Below, piece after piece: positions 28,318 through 36,629 of a stretch of DNA of 64,000 bases (position 1 is its first letter; the number at the start of each line of letters is the position of its first letter). The stretch is from Ancylobacter tetraedralis (GTDB taxonomy: Bacteria > Pseudomonadota > Alphaproteobacteria > Rhizobiales > Xanthobacteraceae). The stretch covers positions 434,001-498,000 of the forward strand of contig NZ_JACICD010000002.1 of assembly GCF_014195655.1 (NCBI RefSeq), written 5' to 3'. Position numbers and translations under genes: made by a program. Under the pieces are notes generated by a model, which saw only the letters and a list, made by a program, of their open reading frames with translations, was not told the DNA's origin and ran no database searches.

Positions 28318-29826
28318 ATGTTCGAGAATTTCATCAATCTCTACCACGGCTTTCATATAGCCGCCGACCCATTCAACATCCTTCTGATGGCGGTCGGCAT
28401 CCTGCTCGGTGTCATCATCGGCGTGCTGCCGGGCCTCGGCGGGGCCAACGGCGTCGCCATCCTGCTGCCGCTCACCTTCTCGATGTCGCCCACCTCGGCG
28501 ATCATCCTGTTGACCTGCATCTATTGGGGCGCTTTGTTCGGCGGCGCCATCACCTCGGTTCTGTTCAACATTCCCGGCGAACCCTGGTCCGTGGCGACGA
28601 CCTTCGACGGTCATCCCATGGCCCGCAACGGCAAGGCCGGCGAAGCGCTCACGGCGGCGTTCACCTCGTCCTTCGTCGGCGCTTTCGTCGCCGTCATCAT
28701 GATCACGCTGATCGCTCCGCTGGTCGCGCAGTTCGCGTTGCAGTTCGGGCCCGCGGAGAAGTTCGCGGTCTACTTCCTCGCCTTTGCCTCGTTCGTCGGC
28801 ATGAGCAAGGAACCGCCCGCGAAGACCATCGTGTCGATGATGATCGGCTTCGCGCTCGCCGCGGTCGGCCTCGACATGGTGACCGGTCAGCTTCGCCTGA
28901 CCTTCGGCTCCACCGAACTGCTCAACGGCTTCGACTTCCTCATCGCGGTCATCGGCCTGTTCGGCATCGGTGAAATCCTGCTCACCATGGAAGAGGGTCT
29001 GGAGTTCCGCGGCAAGGCGGCCAAGATCGATCCGCGGATCGTGTGGAAGACCTGGAAGACGCTGCCGAAATACTGGGCGACCTCGTTGCGCTCCTGCATC
29101 ATCGGCTGCTGGATGGGCATCACCCCCGCCGGCGCCACCCCGGCCTCCTTCATGGCCTATGGCGTTGCCAAGCGGATCTCCAAGAATGGCAAGAACTTCG
29201 GCAATGGCGAGATCGAGGGCGTCATCGCGCCGGAGACCGCCGCCCATGCCGCCGGTACCTCGGCCATGCTGCCCATGCTCGCGCTGGGCGTCCCCGGTTC
29301 GCCGACAGCTGCCGTTCTGCTCGGCGGCCTGCTGATCTGGGGTCTCCAGCCCGGCCCGATGCTGTTCGTCGAACAGTCCGAGTTCGTGTGGGGCCTCATC
29401 GCCTCCATGTACCTGGGCAACGTCGTCGGCCTCATCCTCGTCCTGACGACGGTTCCGCTGTTCGCCTCGATCCTGCGCATCCCCTTCTCCATCATCGCTC
29501 CGGTGATCCTGGTGATCTGCGCGATCGGCGCCTACACGGTGAACAACAACGTGTTCGACGTCATCATGATGCTGGTGTTCGGCGTACTCGGCTACGTGCT
29601 GAAGAAGACCAACTACCCGCTGGCGCCGCTGGTTCTGGCCATCGTGCTCGGCGACAGCGCCGAAGAGGCTTTCCGCCAGTCGCTGCTCTCCTCGGGTGGC
29701 TCGCTCGGGATCTTCTTCTCCAACGGGCTGGTCAGCACGATCATGGGTATCGGCCTGATCGCCGGGCTGTGGCCGGTGCTGCAGATCGTGCTGAACCGGT
29801 TCCGCCGGGTCGCGCAGCCGGCGTGA
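28318..29826 (+). CDS. tripartite tricarboxylate transporter large permease (TctA)
   Basis: A 502-residue permease with about twelve membrane helices. It carries the TctA signatures GVLPGLGGANGVAILLPLTF near residue 40 and the related second copy GVPGSPTAAVLLGG near 325, plus YWGALFGGAITSVLFNIPGEP. It is the main translocation subunit of the tctCBA importer. The 51-bp gap to tctB and the terminator right after it fix the operon end. Confidence 0.94.
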   Translation: MFENFINLYHGFHIAADPFNILLMAVGILLGVIIGVLPGLGGANGVAILLPLTFSMSPTSAIILLTCIYWGALFGGAITSVLFNIPGEPWSVATTFDGHPMARNGKAGEALTAAFTSSFVGAFVAVIMITLIAPLVAQFALQFGPAEKFAVYFLAFASFVGMSKEPPAKTIVSMMIGFALAAVGLDMVTGQLRLTFGSTELLNGFDFLIAVIGLFGIGEILLTMEEGLEFRGKAAKIDPRIVWKTWKTLPKYWATSLRSCIIGCWMGITPAGATPASFMAYGVAKRISKNGKNFGNGEIEGVIAPETAAHAAGTSAMLPMLALGVPGSPTAAVLLGGLLIWGLQPGPMLFVEQSEFVWGLIASMYLGNVVGLILVLTTVPLFASILRIPFSIIAPVILVICAIGAYTVNNNVFDVIMMLVFGVLGYVLKKTNYPLAPLVLAIVLGDSAEEAFRQSLLSSGGSLGIFFSNGLVSTIMGIGLIAGLWPVLQIVLNRFRRVAQPA

Positions 29827-29832
29827 TCGATG

Positions 29833-29866
29833 GGACGGGCGGCGTTCCTTGCCGCCCGTCCTGTTG
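29833..29866 (+). terminator. terminator of the tctCBA operon
   Basis: Perfect 11-bp stem GGACGGGCGGC / GCCGCCCGTCC, 7-nt loop, followed by TGTTG, 6 bp after the tctA stop. The remaining gap up to the GntR gene (29867-30311) is GC-rich with no gene I can support. Confidence 0.8.
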
Positions 29867-30311
29867 ACTGAAGGCTGTTGTCGGAAGTCTGTCGTTGCAA
29901 GACGCCCGTCCGGTCGACGACAGTTCCAGAGTGGACGCCAGATCCGGGCTTGATCCGGGCCCGGACTGCCGTCCCGCCGCGATCCCGGTCGCGGCGATCC
30001 TTTCAAGAGCCGGCGCCATGCCCCCGGGATTTTCCGGCGGGCATGGCGCCATGCCCATGCGAAGAGCGGCACGGCTGCTCCCCGCCGGCTCCCTCGCCCC
30101 CCGGAGAGCGGAGATCGGGCAAAACGGGCGCCTGGGCGCCGCGCGGCCGCCCGGCGAAGAAGGCGGCACGCGAGCGTCGGGCGATACCGTACGGGAACGG
30201 GGTATGGGAGGGATTGCCAATGTTCTGCACCTACAAGCTGCAAGCCCGGCGCCGGGGGATTCCGCGGTCCGGCCCGGGTCCCGCGACGCCGCAGCGGGGG
30301 GTGCGAGCGTG

Positions 30312-31043
30312 ATGATGAGTGCCGACACCACCATCCGCCGCATCAATGGCGGGGCCGCCAAGCTTTCGGTGGCGCCGCTCGAGGACACCTCGACCTTCAA
30401 GAACCGCGCCTATAGCGCTCTCAAGGAGGTCATCGTTTCGCTCAACATCTACGACCAGCCGCACGAGGTGCGTCTGGACGAGCGCCAGCTTGCGCAGAGC
30501 CTTGGGGTCAGCCGCACGCCGGTGCGCGAGGCCATGGCCCAGCTGGAGCGCGAGGGCTTCGTCCACTCGGTGCCGCGTCGCGGCATCTATGTGGTGCGCA
30601 AGACCAAGCGCGAGGTGATCGAGATGATCCAGGTCTGGGCGGCACTGGAGAGTCTTGCCGCCCGGCTCATCACCCAGCAGGCGAGCGACGACGAGATCGC
30701 GCGGCTGCGACACATGTTCGCCTCCTTCGAGGAAGACCAGCACACTCCGCATGCCCGGCTGGACGAGTATTCCGAGGTGAACATCCAGTTCCACCAGACG
30801 ATCATCGCCATGGGGGGGAACGGGATACTGGTCAATCTGGCCGAGAACCTGTTCACCCACATGCGCATGATCCGCCGCAAGACGATCGGCGAGGAGGATC
30901 GGGCCGACCGTTCGATCCAGGATCATCTCGCCATCATCCAGGCGCTGGAGGCGCGTGACGCCGAACTGGCGGAGACGCTGGTGCGCAACCACGCGCTCGG
31001 GCTGGCCGAGCACGTCGCCCGCTTCGCCGACTATCTGGAGTGA
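30312..31043 (+). CDS. GntR family transcriptional regulator, FCD subfamily
   Basis: A 243-residue regulator. The winged helix (about residues 30-95) contains DERQLAQSLGVSRTPVREAMAQLEREGFV, the classic GntR recognition region. The C-terminal FCD domain has the metal/ligand-binding pattern with NIQFHQTIIAMGGN and QDHLAIIQALEARDAE. It lies downstream of the tct operon on the same strand but behind a terminator, so it is probably separately transcribed and a likely regulator of that operon. FCD regulators commonly sense organic acids, consistent with the transporter. The ATG at 30312 is doubled (30315). Confidence 0.9.
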   Translation: MMSADTTIRRINGGAAKLSVAPLEDTSTFKNRAYSALKEVIVSLNIYDQPHEVRLDERQLAQSLGVSRTPVREAMAQLEREGFVHSVPRRGIYVVRKTKREVIEMIQVWAALESLAARLITQQASDDEIARLRHMFASFEEDQHTPHARLDEYSEVNIQFHQTIIAMGGNGILVNLAENLFTHMRMIRRKTIGEEDRADRSIQDHLAIIQALEARDAELAETLVRNHALGLAEHVARFADYLE

Positions 31044-31079
31044 GGTGGGCCGCCTCGCGCGGCGCCGGATGAACCTGAC

Positions 31080-31113
31080 AGCCGGCGGGCACCACGGGCC
31101 CGCCGGCTTTGTC
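31080..31113 (+). terminator. terminator of the GntR gene
   Basis: Perfect 11-bp stem AGCCGGCGGGC / GCCCGCCGGCT with loop ACCACGG and tail TTGTCGT, 37 bp after the stop. Confidence 0.75.
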
Positions 31114-31282
31114 GTGCCCGGCCGGTGTTGCGCGGTTGCACGCCGGCGCGCAGGCGTGAGCTCACCCGTGCGCGGCTCGTTGCACCCCGGACATGATTCC
31201 GCTACGCAGAAATACGAGGGGCCAAGCTTAGCCCCGATCCCAAACCCGATCATCCTTCGCGCCCGCAGGAGAGCCGAGCGGC

Positions 31283-31744
31283 ATGCTGCGCACCTTGACC
31301 GATTTCATCTCCGAGATTGCCGGCGGTGGCCGCGAGAGCACCTTCGCCGAGAACGACTACCGGCTGGCCGCAGCGGCGTTGCTGGTGCATGTCGTGACGA
31401 TTGACGGCGTGGTGGGCGACGACGAGATGGCCAGGCTGCGTGGCATCCTGGGCCGCCGCTTCGAGCTTGGCGAGGACGATGCCGGGCGGCTTCTGGAGGC
31501 GGCCATCGCCCGCGACGCGGAAGCTGTCGACCTCTATGCTTTCACCAGCGTGCTCAACCGGGCGCTGGATGAAGAGGGGCGCAAGCGCATTGTCGAGATG
31601 ATGTTCGAGGTGGCCTATGCCGATGGTGGGCTCACCGAATTCGAGGACAATCTCGTGTGGCGCGCCGCGGAGCTGCTGAATGTGAGTTCGCGCGACCGGG
31701 TGCAGCTGCGCAAGAACGTGCGCGACGCGGCCGGCGAGGAATAA
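31283..31744 (+). CDS. TerB family protein
   Basis: A 153-residue all-alpha protein of the TerB/DjlA-like family: YRLAAAALLVHVVTIDGVVGDDEMARLRGIL and the repeated acidic MMFEVAYADGGLTEFEDNLVWRAAELL are the two TerB half-motifs with acidic metal-binding type loops. TerB-like proteins occur in tellurite-resistance and envelope-stress operons, but most stand-alone copies such as this one have no known role. AGGAGAG lies just upstream of the start. A glutamine amidotransferase gene follows 91 bp later. Confidence 0.85.
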   Translation: MLRTLTDFISEIAGGGRESTFAENDYRLAAAALLVHVVTIDGVVGDDEMARLRGILGRRFELGEDDAGRLLEAAIARDAEAVDLYAFTSVLNRALDEEGRKRIVEMMFEVAYADGGLTEFEDNLVWRAAELLNVSSRDRVQLRKNVRDAAGEE

Positions 31745-31835
31745 GCCCGGTTGCGGTCTTGAGGCGGCCGGAATCTGGCGTCATCCTTGCCTGTCGGGTG
31801 AGACGAATCGCTCGTTGAAGGTCAGCTCACGAAAG

Positions 31836-32567
31836 ATGCCGCTTCCCGTCCTGATCGTGCTTCACCAGGAACATTCCTCCCCCGGACGGATCGGGCGGCT
31901 GCTGACCGAGCGTGGCTATCGGCTCGACCTGCGTCGTCCTTGCCTGGGCGATCCGCTGCCGGCGACGCTGGCGGGGCATACCGGCGCCATCATCTTCGGC
32001 GGGCCGCAGAGCGCCAATGACTGCCATGATTACGTGCGGGCGGAGATCGACTGGATCGGCGTGCCGCTGAGCGAGGGCAAGCCTTATCTCGGCATCTGCC
32101 TCGGCGCCCAGATGCTGGCGCGCCATCTCGGCGCCGGCGTCGCGCCGCACCCGCAGGGGCTGGTGGAGATCGGCTATTATCCCATCCGCGCCACACATGC
32201 GGGCCGCGCGCTGCTCGGCGGCGCGGCGGAAGAGCCGCCGCCCTGGCCGGATCACGTCTATCACTGGCATCGCGAGGGCTTCGAACTGGCCGCCGGTGCC
32301 GAATTGCTGGCGGAGGGCGAGGCCTTTCCCAACCAGGCCTATCGCTATGGCGAGAACGCCTTCGGCATCCAGTTCCACCCCGAAGTCACCCACCACATGA
32401 TGTGCCGCTGGACCGTGCATGGCGAGGCCCGCATGGACCTGCCGGGCGCCCGCCCGCGCCGCGCGCATTTTCTCGACCGCCTGCAGCATGACGGCCGCAT
32501 CCGCCTGTGGCTCGATGCTTTTCTCGACCGATGGCTGGCCAGCGGGCCCGCCGCGCCCGCCTGGTGA
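31836..32567 (+). CDS. class I glutamine amidotransferase-like protein
   Basis: A 243-residue GATase-1 domain protein resembling stand-alone GMP synthase-like amidotransferases. The nucleophile elbow is GICLGAQM and the His-Glu pair is in FHPEV, so the catalytic triad is complete. GAIIFGGPQSAND forms the oxyanion region. No synthetase domain or obvious partner gene is adjacent, so the amide acceptor is unknown. The start at 31836 (MPLPVLIVLHQ) is preferred over the TTG at 31815, which would add seven residues. Confidence 0.85.
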   Translation: MPLPVLIVLHQEHSSPGRIGRLLTERGYRLDLRRPCLGDPLPATLAGHTGAIIFGGPQSANDCHDYVRAEIDWIGVPLSEGKPYLGICLGAQMLARHLGAGVAPHPQGLVEIGYYPIRATHAGRALLGGAAEEPPPWPDHVYHWHREGFELAAGAELLAEGEAFPNQAYRYGENAFGIQFHPEVTHHMMCRWTVHGEARMDLPGARPRRAHFLDRLQHDGRIRLWLDAFLDRWLASGPAAPAW

Positions 32568-32858
32568 CGGGTTTCACCGCTCTCGTGACGTTGCCAGCCA
32601 GATGGGGGGGATCGATCAGATCCCGCCGCTTGATCGCCACGTCGATCCTGCGGCGTCGATCCTGCGGCGGGATGCGACGGCGGGATGCGACTATCCTGCG
32701 GGCGCGCGGATCGACGGGCAAAACGAAACGCCGCGACCCGACTTGTTCGGGGCACGGCGTTTTCAGCATCAAACGTCTCGCCGGCGCAGGTATCGCATGC
32801 GCAGGTCCGGCAGCGTCAAGGCGCGGGGCGCCTCGCGTCGCCTCACGCGACCTTCGCT

Positions 32859-33317
32859 TCAGGCGACCTTCTTGCGGCCGCGCGGCTTGGGAGCGGGCAC
32901 TGCAGGCTTCTTGCGCTGCTGGCCGAGGCCCATCTTCTTGGCGAGATTGGAACGCGCTTCAGCATAGCTGGGGGCGACCATCGGATAATCGTTCGGCAGG
33001 CCCCACTTCGCCCGGTATTCTTCGGGCGTCATGTTGTACTTGGTCCGCAGATGGCGCTTGAGCGACTTGAACTTGAGGCCGTCCTCAAGGCAGATGATAA
33101 ATTCCGGCGTGACCGACTTCTTCACCGGTACGGCGGGCTTAAGTACCTCTTCCACCACCGCCGGGGCCGGGGCGGAAAGGCGAAGCAGAGCGCCATGAAC
33201 CTTGGCAATCAGATCGGGAAGCTCCGTGGCGGGCACCGAATTATTGCCGACAAAGGCGGCCACGACATCGGCGGTAAGGCCGAGATAGTCCACAGGTGAG
33301 CTATCCTGTTCCGACAT
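32859..33317 (-). CDS. mucR: MucR/Ros family transcriptional regulator, non-canonical zinc finger
   Basis: A 152-residue regulator of the MucR/Ros family, pleiotropic H-NS-like repressors that bind AT-rich DNA. The DNA-binding region [33 protein letters not shown] aligns with the Ros Cys2His2 finger, but only Cys76 and His89 remain. The second Cys is Asp79 and the second His is Tyr94. Related rhizobial Ros homologues fold without zinc, so this may be structural divergence rather than loss of function. A basic tail (KPRGRKK) ends the protein. The AT-richer 343-bp gap upstream (33318-33660) probably holds an autoregulated promoter. Confidence 0.92.
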   Translation of the reverse strand: MSEQDSSPVDYLGLTADVVAAFVGNNSVPATELPDLIAKVHGALLRLSAPAPAVVEEVLKPAVPVKKSVTPEFIICLEDGLKFKSLKRHLRTKYNMTPEEYRAKWGLPNDYPMVAPSYAEARSNLAKKMGLGQQRKKPAVPAPKPRGRKKVA

Positions 33318-33616
33318 TTATTTTCTCCATGGCGAACTTCCACTGATTTAACACCGTCCTTGCGAAGGTCAATAAGCAAGAAAAGAAAAACGGCGTCCGC
33401 GACAAGTTAAAACCTCGCGAGCCTGTTGCGGATCAGCACGATCGGACAGGCAGACATGATTTAAGGTTGTGTCAGGTCGAAGTCTTCAGGCGTCGACCGG
33501 ATCGGCCGGTGAGTTGGTATACCAACCCGCGGCCTGCCGTCACGGCATAGTCATCTTGCGATGATCTATTCAAGTGTAAAGGATTGGCCAATGCGGCGGA
33601 ACTGCAAGACTCGCTG

Positions 33617-33646
33617 AACAAATGGCCGGCTGTCGTGTGCCGGCCA
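33617..33646 (-). terminator. terminator of the TenA-like gene
   Basis: On the minus strand, stem TGGCCGGC / GCCGGCCA (8 bp, 8-nt loop) followed by TTTGTT, 15 bp after the stop at 33661. Confidence 0.7.
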
Positions 33647-33660
33647 CTGTCGCGGAACAA

Positions 33661-34323
33661 TCACAAGTATATATGATCGAAGAAGGCACGCTCCAACGCG
33701 ACGGCGCGGCCGAACAGGGACGCGGCGGCGGCGCGGCCCGTCTCATCCGCGTCCGCTCCCGCCCGATCGAGTTCACCGCGCAGCCAGATCACAAATGCGC
33801 GAAACCCGTCATTATTGTGCAGCGTGATCCATTCCGCGTGGATGAAATCGGTCGGAAGCACGGCGCCGGGGCGGTCGGCCCAGTCCAGATACAGCCATTC
33901 GGCGACGGTGAGCACGGCAAGACAGCACGCATAGTCGCGCGTCTGGGCGGCCTCGCGCATCAGCGCCTGGAAGCGCGCGGTCGGCGCGGCGATGGCGGGC
34001 TGGCGGCGCTCGGCCTCAGCGACGCCCAGCGCGTCGAAGCCGCGCTGGAAATAGGTGTTCTCGTCGCTGGTGATCATTGCCGCGAACTGGGCGAAGCGGA
34101 TGCGCGATTCATAACGGTCGGCGGTGGCGATCGCCATGCCGAGCAGCGCGACGAAACCATCGATGAACTGATAGTCCTGCGTCAGGTAACGGCGCATGAT
34201 ATCTGCAGGCACGCTGCCGGCAAAGATCTCCTCGACGAAGCGATGCTGGCGCGCCGCGTTCCAGTTCTCGGCATTGGCCTGTTTCAAAGCGTCGCTGAAG
34301 GTTTGCCCTGAGTGATTCGCCAT
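33661..34323 (-). CDS. TenA/PqqC-fold protein (TenA-like, catalytic Cys absent)
   Basis: A 220-residue all-helical TenA family protein. The N-terminal motif FVEEIFAGSVPADIMRRYLTQDYQF includes the substrate-binding Asp50. TenA hydrolyses aminopyrimidine salvage products or thiamine. The active-site Cys of the classical form lies in a PCxWxY motif; here the matching stretch is VAEWLY (140-145), so Cys is replaced by Ala141 next to Glu142. This points to the TenA_E type, with aminohydrolase or another function. GGGAG precedes the start. I see no TPP riboswitch upstream and no thiamine genes nearby. Confidence 0.82.
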   Translation of the reverse strand: MANHSGQTFSDALKQANAENWNAARQHRFVEEIFAGSVPADIMRRYLTQDYQFIDGFVALLGMAIATADRYESRIRFAQFAAMITSDENTYFQRGFDALGVAEAERRQPAIAAPTARFQALMREAAQTRDYACCLAVLTVAEWLYLDWADRPGAVLPTDFIHAEWITLHNNDGFRAFVIWLRGELDRAGADADETGRAAAASLFGRAVALERAFFDHIYL

Positions 34324-34426
34324 CGATCGTCTCCCGCTGGTTCGCGGGCTGTATGACCGCATGCGCTTGGGCCGTCGAGCCACGCACGTGCCTGCGGCGC
34401 GTCAACTTCCGAGGGTCACGTGCGGC

Positions 34427-34452
34427 GCGTTACATGCGAGGCGTTACATGCG
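34427..34452. repeat. 12-bp direct repeat covering the SDR stop codon
   Basis: GCGTTACATGCG occurs at 34427-34438 and 34441-34452. The second copy contains the stop codon of the minus-strand SDR gene (reading CGC ATG TAA). Confidence 0.7.
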
Positions 34453-35220
34453 GATCGTCTGTCCACCGTCAACCACGAGTACATGCCCGTTGACGAAGGA
34501 CGCCTCGTTCGAGGCGAGGAAGACGGCGGCCGCGCCGATCTCCGGCGGATGCCCCCAGCGACCGATGGGCACGCGGATGTCGACGAAGGCGGAGAACTCG
34601 GCGTTGGCCACCAGCGACTGGTTGGTCTCGGTGGCGAACATGCCGGGGGCGATGGCGTTGCTGGTGATGCCGGCGCGGGCATAATCCACCGCCAGCGCCC
34701 GCATCAGCCCGGTGAGGCCCGCCTTGGCGGCGGTGTAGATAGGATCGTTGCGGTTGGCGATCTGCGCGGCGATCGAGGTGACGGTGATGAGCCGTCCATG
34801 GCGGTGACGGGCCATGATCTCGGCCGCCTCGCGCGCCAGCAGTGTCGGCCCGATCAGGTCGGTGGCGAAGAGGGCTGTGGCCTCCTCGGGGGTGAAGTCC
34901 CGCAGCGGCCGGCGGTCGCGCGCGCCCACATTGTTGACCAGGATGTCGAGCCGGCCGAACCTTCCGGCGATCTCCGCGATGGCCGCGCGCCCGGCTTTGA
35001 AATCGGCCACATCGAACGCCGCCCACGTGACCTGCCGCCCGGTGGCGGTGCCGATCGTCTCGGCGGCGGCGGCGAGGCGCGCCTCGTTGCGCCCGTTGAG
35101 GACCACGTCCGCCCCCGCCTGCGCCAGCGTCTTGGCCATTTCAAACCCCAGCCCGCGGCCGGCACCGGTGACGAGGGCGGAGCGGCCGGCGAGCGAGAAA
35201 AGCGCGGGTGTCGGGGTCAT
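34444..35220 (-). CDS. SDR family oxidoreductase, gluconate 5-dehydrogenase-like
   Basis: A 258-residue classical short-chain dehydrogenase. The NAD(P)-binding motif TGAGRGLG is at residues 19-26, NNVG near 95, the catalytic Ser in TSIAAQ and the YTAAK pair follow, and the C-terminal FVNGHVLVVDGG completes the fold. The overall pattern is closest to gluconate 5-dehydrogenase/IdnO-type enzymes; the true substrate is not determined. The start at 35220 diverges from the HPP-TetR operon, with less than 190 bp between them, so the TetR protein could control both directions. Confidence 0.87.
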   Translation of the reverse strand: MTPTPALFSLAGRSALVTGAGRGLGFEMAKTLAQAGADVVLNGRNEARLAAAAETIGTATGRQVTWAAFDVADFKAGRAAIAEIAGRFGRLDILVNNVGARDRRPLRDFTPEEATALFATDLIGPTLLAREAAEIMARHRHGRLITVTSIAAQIANRNDPIYTAAKAGLTGLMRALAVDYARAGITSNAIAPGMFATETNQSLVANAEFSAFVDIRVPIGRWGHPPEIGAAAVFLASNEASFVNGHVLVVDGGQTIRM

Positions 35221-35348
35221 GCGATTGTCCGGGATGGCGGTCGCCGAGGGGGTGTCGTCCGCGGGAGGGGGCGGATACGGCGTGCGAAACGACAGGCTGC
35301 ATCGTGTTTCGCCCAATTCGATGGCAGGAGCCACCCGCTTTCGCCGGC

Positions 35349-35402
35349 TTGACAGAAAGAGCCGCATATCTGTACCAAATGGTACATACAAAACCGATCG
35401 GT
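35349..35402 (+). promoter_or_regulatory. promoter/operator region upstream of the HPP-tetR operon
   Basis: A consensus -35 TTGACA is at 35349-35354. The near-perfect palindrome TGTACCAAATGGTACA (35371-35386, 7-bp arms around AA) covers the expected -10 region. A second perfect palindrome ACCGATCGGT (35393-35402) lies 6 bp later, just before the HPP start. TetR-family autoregulation through these sites is the simplest reading. Confidence 0.6.
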
Positions 35403-35408
35403 ACACAT

Positions 35409-35897
35409 ATGCGCCATTATTTTCATCGCCACCAGCCACCCCATCATCCGCACATCGCCGTGCTCGCCGGCATCGGCGCGATGGTGGCGATCGGCGTCAC
35501 CGGCGCGCTGAGCTTCTATGCCGGGGCGCCCCTGCTGATCGCCCCGTTTGGCGCGAGTTCGGTGCTGCTGTTCTCGGTGCCGGCGAGCCCGCTCTCGCAG
35601 CCGGCCAACGTGGTCGGCGGCCATGTGGTGGCGACCGCGGCGGCGCTGGCGCTGCACATGGTGCTGCCGGGCACGTGGTGGGCGGCGGCGATCGCGGTCG
35701 GCGTCGCCATCGCGCTGATGGCGCTGCTGCGCATCACCCATCCGCCGGCGGGCGCGGACCCGCTGCTGGTCTTCGCCAGCGATCCGGGCTGGGCCTTCCT
35801 CATCATGCCGGTCGGCCTCGGCGCGGTGGCGCTGGTGGGGATCGCGGTCATCTTCCACCGCCTCACCCGCACCACCTATCCCTTGAGGATCCCCTGA
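35409..35897 (+). CDS. HPP family integral membrane protein
   Basis: A 162-residue protein with four predicted membrane helices. It contains the HPP family marks PFGASSVLLFSVP and THPPAGADPLL. HPP proteins in plants transport nitrite; in bacteria their cargo is uncertain. The start is ATG 35409, directly after two palindromes; an in-frame ATG at 35379 lies within the first palindrome and is less likely. Its stop overlaps the TetR start by one base, so they form an operon. Confidence 0.85.
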   Translation: MRHYFHRHQPPHHPHIAVLAGIGAMVAIGVTGALSFYAGAPLLIAPFGASSVLLFSVPASPLSQPANVVGGHVVATAAALALHMVLPGTWWAAAIAVGVAIALMALLRITHPPAGADPLLVFASDPGWAFLIMPVGLGAVALVGIAVIFHRLTRTTYPLRIP

Positions 35898-36475
35898 TGG
35901 CCCGTCTCGTCGCCGAGCGCGCGGACATCGTGCCGGCGCTGGGCGAACTGTTTCGCACCCACGGATACCAGGGCACCAGCCTCGCGCTCATCAGTGAGCG
36001 GACGGGATTGGGCAAGGGCAGCCTCTATCACTTCTTTCCCGGCGGAAAGGAGGAGATGGCGCAGGCCGTGCTCGCCGATATCGACGGCTGGTTCGAGCGC
36101 GAGATCTTCGCTCCCCTGCGCGCCAGCGAGGGGGAGTGCGAGACGACGGCGGGCGCGCGGATCGCCGCCATGTTCGCGGCGGTCGACGCCTATTTCCGCT
36201 CCGGCCGGCGCGCCTGCCTTGTCGGCACCTTCGCGCTCGGGCAGGTCCGCGAGCGCTTCACCGTGGTGATCGACGGTTATTTCTGGCGCTGGCAGGTGGC
36301 GCTGGCGGGGGCGCTGGCTCGCGCCGGCGTGCCCGCCCATGAGGCGAGCGGCATTGCCGAGGAGGTGCTCGTCGGCATTCAGGGCGGCATCGTGCTGGCG
36401 CATGCGCGCGACGATTCCGAGGTGTTTCGTCGCACGCTGGAGCGGCTGCGGGCCCGTTGTCGGCTCGCCCCCTGA
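35897..36475 (+). CDS. TetR/AcrR family transcriptional regulator
   Basis: A 192-residue repressor. The HTH region GELFRTHGYQGTSLALISERTGLGKGSLYHFFPGGKEEM is typical, and the C-terminus fits the LmrA/YxaF-type ligand domain (ACLVGTFALGQVRERF). The start ATG at 35897 overlaps the HPP stop (TGATG), which suggests translational coupling. It is the likely reader of the palindromes at 35371 and 35393. An inducer cannot be predicted. Confidence 0.9.
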   Translation: MARLVAERADIVPALGELFRTHGYQGTSLALISERTGLGKGSLYHFFPGGKEEMAQAVLADIDGWFEREIFAPLRASEGECETTAGARIAAMFAAVDAYFRSGRRACLVGTFALGQVRERFTVVIDGYFWRWQVALAGALARAGVPAHEASGIAEEVLVGIQGGIVLAHARDDSEVFRRTLERLRARCRLAP

Positions 36476-36629
36476 GCCTTTGCCGGCTTCTCTCCTGTCC
36501 TGTGATGATGCCTAATGGCGCGGGTCGCGCGCGTGCGGCAGCCGGCTACCGGTTTCTGGCATCGGTTTCGCATGGTTCGAGACCGGGCCGGGTGAGAGCC
36601 GGGGCCGCTCAGGCAGGGGAGGGGACGGA

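Noticed and set aside
34324-34443. TPP riboswitch upstream of the TenA-like gene
   Set aside because: The short gap to the SDR gene has no thi-box-like conserved elements, and the start has an ordinary GGGAG site.
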